Positions 60,773 through 64,000 of a DNA stretch of 64,000 nt are shown one piece after another. The stretch spans positions 868,001 to 932,000 of the forward strand of contig JAFBJZ010000410.1 in the NCBI GenBank assembly GCA_016785225.1, in the 5' to 3' direction. A program made the translations under genes and the position numbers. Numbering within the stretch: position 1 is the stretch's first letter; every line of letters begins with the position of its first letter. Under the pieces are notes generated by a model, which did no database searches, had not been told where the DNA came from, and worked only from the letters and a program-made list of their open reading frames with translations. The DNA is from Psettodes erumei (Eukaryota; Chordata; Actinopteri; Pleuronectiformes; Psettodidae).

Positions 60773-62074
60773 TGCTCGAAGCTTCAGGCAAGTCAAACAA
60801 GTCACACTTTAACTCAATAATAATAACCTTTTAAATAAAAATGAACTGAGGACAATTCAGAAAGAATCAAAATACAGAGGGACATAAAAACACATTATAC
60901 GCCGAATTGTTCAAGTAAGAGTGACCATGGTTTTAATATCTTTAACATCTGTGCAACATTGTTCAAAATGTTACATCACTGCATGACCTGTAATGTTTCA
61001 CAATATTTACAAAAAAAAATGCTGCTTACATCAAACCATTAAAAAAAATGTCCAAACAATCTCAAAAAATGGACTCTGACAAACTATCCCTAGCCCACAT
61101 TAATGCAAAAAATAAAAATGACCAAAGAGCAATCAAGTGCACATCATACTTCACACAAGTCTATTTTTTGTAAAGTATATATTAGTGGGAAAATATATAC
61201 TGAATTACAAGTTGGAAAAATAAAATACTGACAAGAAAAGAGGGGTCGATGAAGGGAAATGAGAATGGACGAGCGGAAAAACTGTTCGCCAGCAGAATAT
61301 TAAAAATGGAAAGTAAAAATCACACTCACCTCATCACGCACACGATCACAGGCAGGACTGCACAGACACACACACACACAAATATGCTTTGAACCCCACA
61401 AACAACATGAAACTGATTTAACAGATCCATAATACATGAGTTCTCGCATGTCATTGCACAAAAAAAAACCAACAAAAAAGTAGGAGGGGGACAGCAGAAT
61501 GAACTTTACCTAAAAGAGCTCACGTGTTCCCCACCCTGGATGTCACAGAAGAAGGGACGCTGGATTTCCTCACCACAGATTTACAGTAACAACAAACACG
61601 CCTCGGGTTCTCGTGTGTGCACACTGAAAAAAGTGGGCATGTTTACAAAAAAAAAAAAGGATGGATGTCAGATTCGTTTGTTTTGATTTTATTTTACAAG
61701 GCACACGTTTCCTCGCAACAGCTGTAGTGATTTGACTTCTAAATTTGTCCACTGTATATTAATGTATTGAGGTGGTTTTTTTTCAGTGTGCACATGACAA
61801 CAGAACCAGGTGAGATATGTTCTGAGGAGAAAACTTGGAGGTTCTTCCAACACGTTCTATTTGGTTTGTAAGGTTCTTAAAGTTGTTCGCACATGAACGG
61901 AGGTCATTTCAACCGGAAAATTCAAGTAATGGCATTTATGCTTGATTTGGGAGGTTTAGTGCGCGACACCATCACCTCCAATCTAAATCAAATAGGAAGC
62001 CGCCGGGGTTAAAGGTCACGTCACAGCTCCGGGGGTCAGGGTGCGTGGACACAAATCAAGAGGACGACGGCTGC
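60773..62074. other. Intergenic AT-rich DNA
   Basis: No gene model. A short CA run lies near 61368-61380. Minus-strand AATAAA-type signals near 61688 could mark an alternative 3' end of the gene at the right edge. Confidence 0.5.
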
Positions 62075-63437
62075 GTGTCGCTCTTCCACTGGTTTATTGC
62101 ACTTGCCATTTGTGTGGTTGTGTTGATTCTGATCCGCTGTCGAGTCGCTTTTCGTGAGAGAAACTGCAGTCGACATAAACCTGCTCAGACGGGCATATTC
62201 ATAAATAGTACGCTCTCTTCTTGAACTAAGAGACGTCTGTAATGGACTCATGGTATTTGTTAAAAAAAAAACAACATACATATACACATATAAGGCTTGA
62301 GTTCTCAACTCTTGGTAGTATTATTGCCATCTAGCATATTTGTAAAGCTTAAAATAAATATGGAGTACTGTACATAAATAATTTACATTAGAAAGCAGAA
62401 GAAAAAGAAAACACAAGGCCCCTAAATGTGAGAAACGCTGCTGTTGAGGATTACTGTACCTGCAGCTGTGGCTGGACACTGTACAAACACAAACCGCCCA
62501 CACGTCCGGGATGCAGGAAGAATCCACCGCAGCTTTTTCTGTTGCTGTGTTTTGTTTTGTTTTTTTACTGCCCGTCACTTTTTACACTTTGCGTGTAAAC
62601 AAACCTGATGTCCGTGATTACGTCTACGCCTTCGTTTGCGTTGCAAAGCTCCTGAAACGTCCGAGTGGCTGCGGGTGGATTTTTCCCGGGAACGCTGCTC
62701 GCTTCCCGACCTGCTCCGGGGAACACCGAACACTTCCTGCTGGTAAAGTTCATTCTGATTGTGCCCCCCCCCCCCTCCCCCGCTCCCCAAACACAAACGA
62801 ACACTTAACTGTACTGGTGCCGGTCGCACTGCTGTTCCCTTACAAAAGAAACCAAAGCAAACGATAACAGCACGTGATCATATAAAAGCTTTAGGCTGTA
62901 TTATTATTTATCCTATGCATGCGGCCGGATGCAGCCGCATTTCTCAATAGAAACCAAGACACTGGTTCACTTCCTCTGCTTTGTTTTGTACAATAAAAGA
63001 TAAAATGTGCATTAGGTACGCTTGTACATGACATTGTACAATATTTACATACATTTCTTAATAGCATGAAATTTCAGGATTATCTATATACATATTGAAA
63101 ACGTATCAGAAATATTTGGACTGTCTATTTTTCTTAAATATGTAAGGTAATGCTTGTAGCTTTTTTTGTTTATTTTACTGTCTTATACTAGAAAAAAATA
63201 GTTAATTCAGTGAGCTGTAGACAAATTGCAACCGTTTTTGATGCGTTTTTTTCTCTCTACGTTTTCCTTTTCTGCTTCCTACAGTTAGGACTGTACGGGA
63301 GATCGGGATTTCCGGCACGTCGTGCGGTCGGACGTGGAGTCAGGTTGATATCATGGAACGATGTACCACTGACAGTCTGTGTAGCACCTGTTAGAGAGCT
63401 CGGGTCGCACCAGAGTCCTGGGCCCACACATTCACTG
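62075..63437 (-). other. 3' UTR of the right-edge gene
   Basis: On the minus strand, about 1.36 kb follows the stop codon and ends just after a clear GCAATAAACC poly(A) signal (62093-62098). The interval is AT-rich and contains a Pumilio-type TGTAAATA on the minus strand near 63044. The boundary is inferred. Confidence 0.5.
62093..62098 (-). terminator. Poly(A) signal of the right-edge gene
   Basis: AATAAA on the minus strand, followed by a GT-containing downstream stretch. It is the most convincing signal between the stop codon and the satellite. Confidence 0.5.
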
Positions 63438-63663
63438 TTATCTGGATATCTTCCTCCTCTTGGGCTTGGGGAGCTTCACCTGACGATCCCTGGACGGGAT
63501 CTGACGGACGGAGAGAGGGAAGGTTAGGGCGGAGCGACGGCTGCTGTGTGTGTCTGTGTGTGTGTGTGTGTGTGTGTGAATACTCACTGTGCCTGACATC
63601 TTATCCAGCTCACTCATGGCCTCGTGGATAGCAGCTTCCAAGTGATTATTCAGTTTCCCCGGT
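63438..63663 (-). CDS. Last two coding exons of an unrecognised gene (partial)
   Basis: Translation-order exons: 63588-63663 and 63438-63500, joined through GTGAGT and CAG sites in the same phase. They encode PGKLNNHLEAAIHEAMSELD, then KMSGT, then IPSRDRQVKLPKPKRRKISR and a TAA stop. The first part looks helical and acidic; the end is a basic, nuclear-localisation-like tail. The intron between them holds a GT microsatellite. The 5' part lies beyond the window. I do not recognise the family. That it is a real gene is supported by two in-phase exons, a long 3' UTR and a poly(A) signal. Confidence 0.55.
63555..63578. repeat. (TG)n microsatellite
   Basis: TG dinucleotide run inside the last intron of the right-edge gene. 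Confidence 0.9.
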
Positions 63664-64000
63664 CTGCGGAGCGACATTTACATTGGGACATTATTTACGT
63701 TGGGAGCCCGTGCAGCCGAGCAGGGACCGGGCCGGTTCGGCTCCGGGAACACGTCGCTGTTTCAGGACACCTCCCCACCTGGCTACGGTTACTTACTGTC
63801 ACTAAGGCTGTGTGGAGCTGGAGCGAGACTTTAGAGGGCCGGATTATTTTTCGGCCGTTTCCTTTCCTTTCTCAGCTGCTGTCTGCACGCTCAGCTAACT
63901 GCTCTCTACTGGGTTTAGGGAAGTTTTGCTTCAGAAGATCAGTTTAACAAAAAGCATAATTTTGCATTACGAAGAAACGTCTGGCTCTCCTGTCTTGCTC
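63664..64000 (-). other. Intron of the right-edge gene
   Basis: Sequence upstream of the penultimate exon. In-frame stops directly precede the exon, so the start codon seen at 63675-63677 is intronic and not the gene start. No further exon was recognised before the window ends. Confidence 0.5.

Noticed and set aside
63675..63677. Start codon before the exon at 63588-63663 (MSLRR...)
   Set aside because: A splice acceptor lies between it and the coding exon and an in-frame stop is immediately upstream, so it is intronic.

Overview
This is a stretch of ray-finned (teleost) fish nuclear DNA. Genes are split by GT-AG introns, introns are short to moderate, CA/GT microsatellites are frequent, and the encoded proteins are vertebrate neural and metabolic proteins with fish-like divergence. 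Four genes can be assembled almost base by base from splice sites, reading phase and family knowledge. A fifth enters only by its 3' end. Nothing bacterial or viral was seen.

Layout. (1) 0.4-22.05 kb, plus strand: dpp10, 27 coding exons, 793 aa, a catalytically dead DPP4-family protein that is an auxiliary subunit of Kv4 potassium channels. (2) 24.55-29.48 kb, minus strand: an alpha-tubulin gene with the classical four-exon layout (first coding exon is only the ATG), 449 aa. (3) 34.1-38.15 kb, minus strand: an nr4a2 (Nurr1) orphan nuclear receptor, six coding exons, 594 aa. (4) about 39.0-50.74 kb, plus strand: gpd2, mitochondrial FAD glycerol-3-phosphate dehydrogenase, 16 coding exons, 726 aa. 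(5) 50.8-58 kb: gene-free DNA with two conserved-looking AT-rich blocks, then a cluster of tRNA-like modules, a very long near-palindromic hairpin and a 43-bp inverted pair. (6) 58.0-60.7 kb: a roughly 27-bp-unit AT-rich satellite that reverses orientation near 60.1 kb. (7) 62.07-63.66 kb, minus strand: 3' UTR and last two coding exons of an unrecognised gene with a basic C-terminus.

The genes do not form an operon-like unit. In human, NR4A2 and GPD2 are divergent neighbours on 2q24 and DPP10 lies on 2q14, so this window brings parts of the human chromosome-2 neighbourhood together. nr4a2 and gpd2 are divergent here, with their inferred first exons within about 1 kb, and the conserved-looking noncoding blocks around and inside gpd2 may be nr4a2 enhancers.

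The most unusual DNA is 55.0-60.7 kb: tRNA-like modules, the hairpin and the orientation-switching satellite lie side by side and may be one composite repeat element that I cannot assign to a known family.
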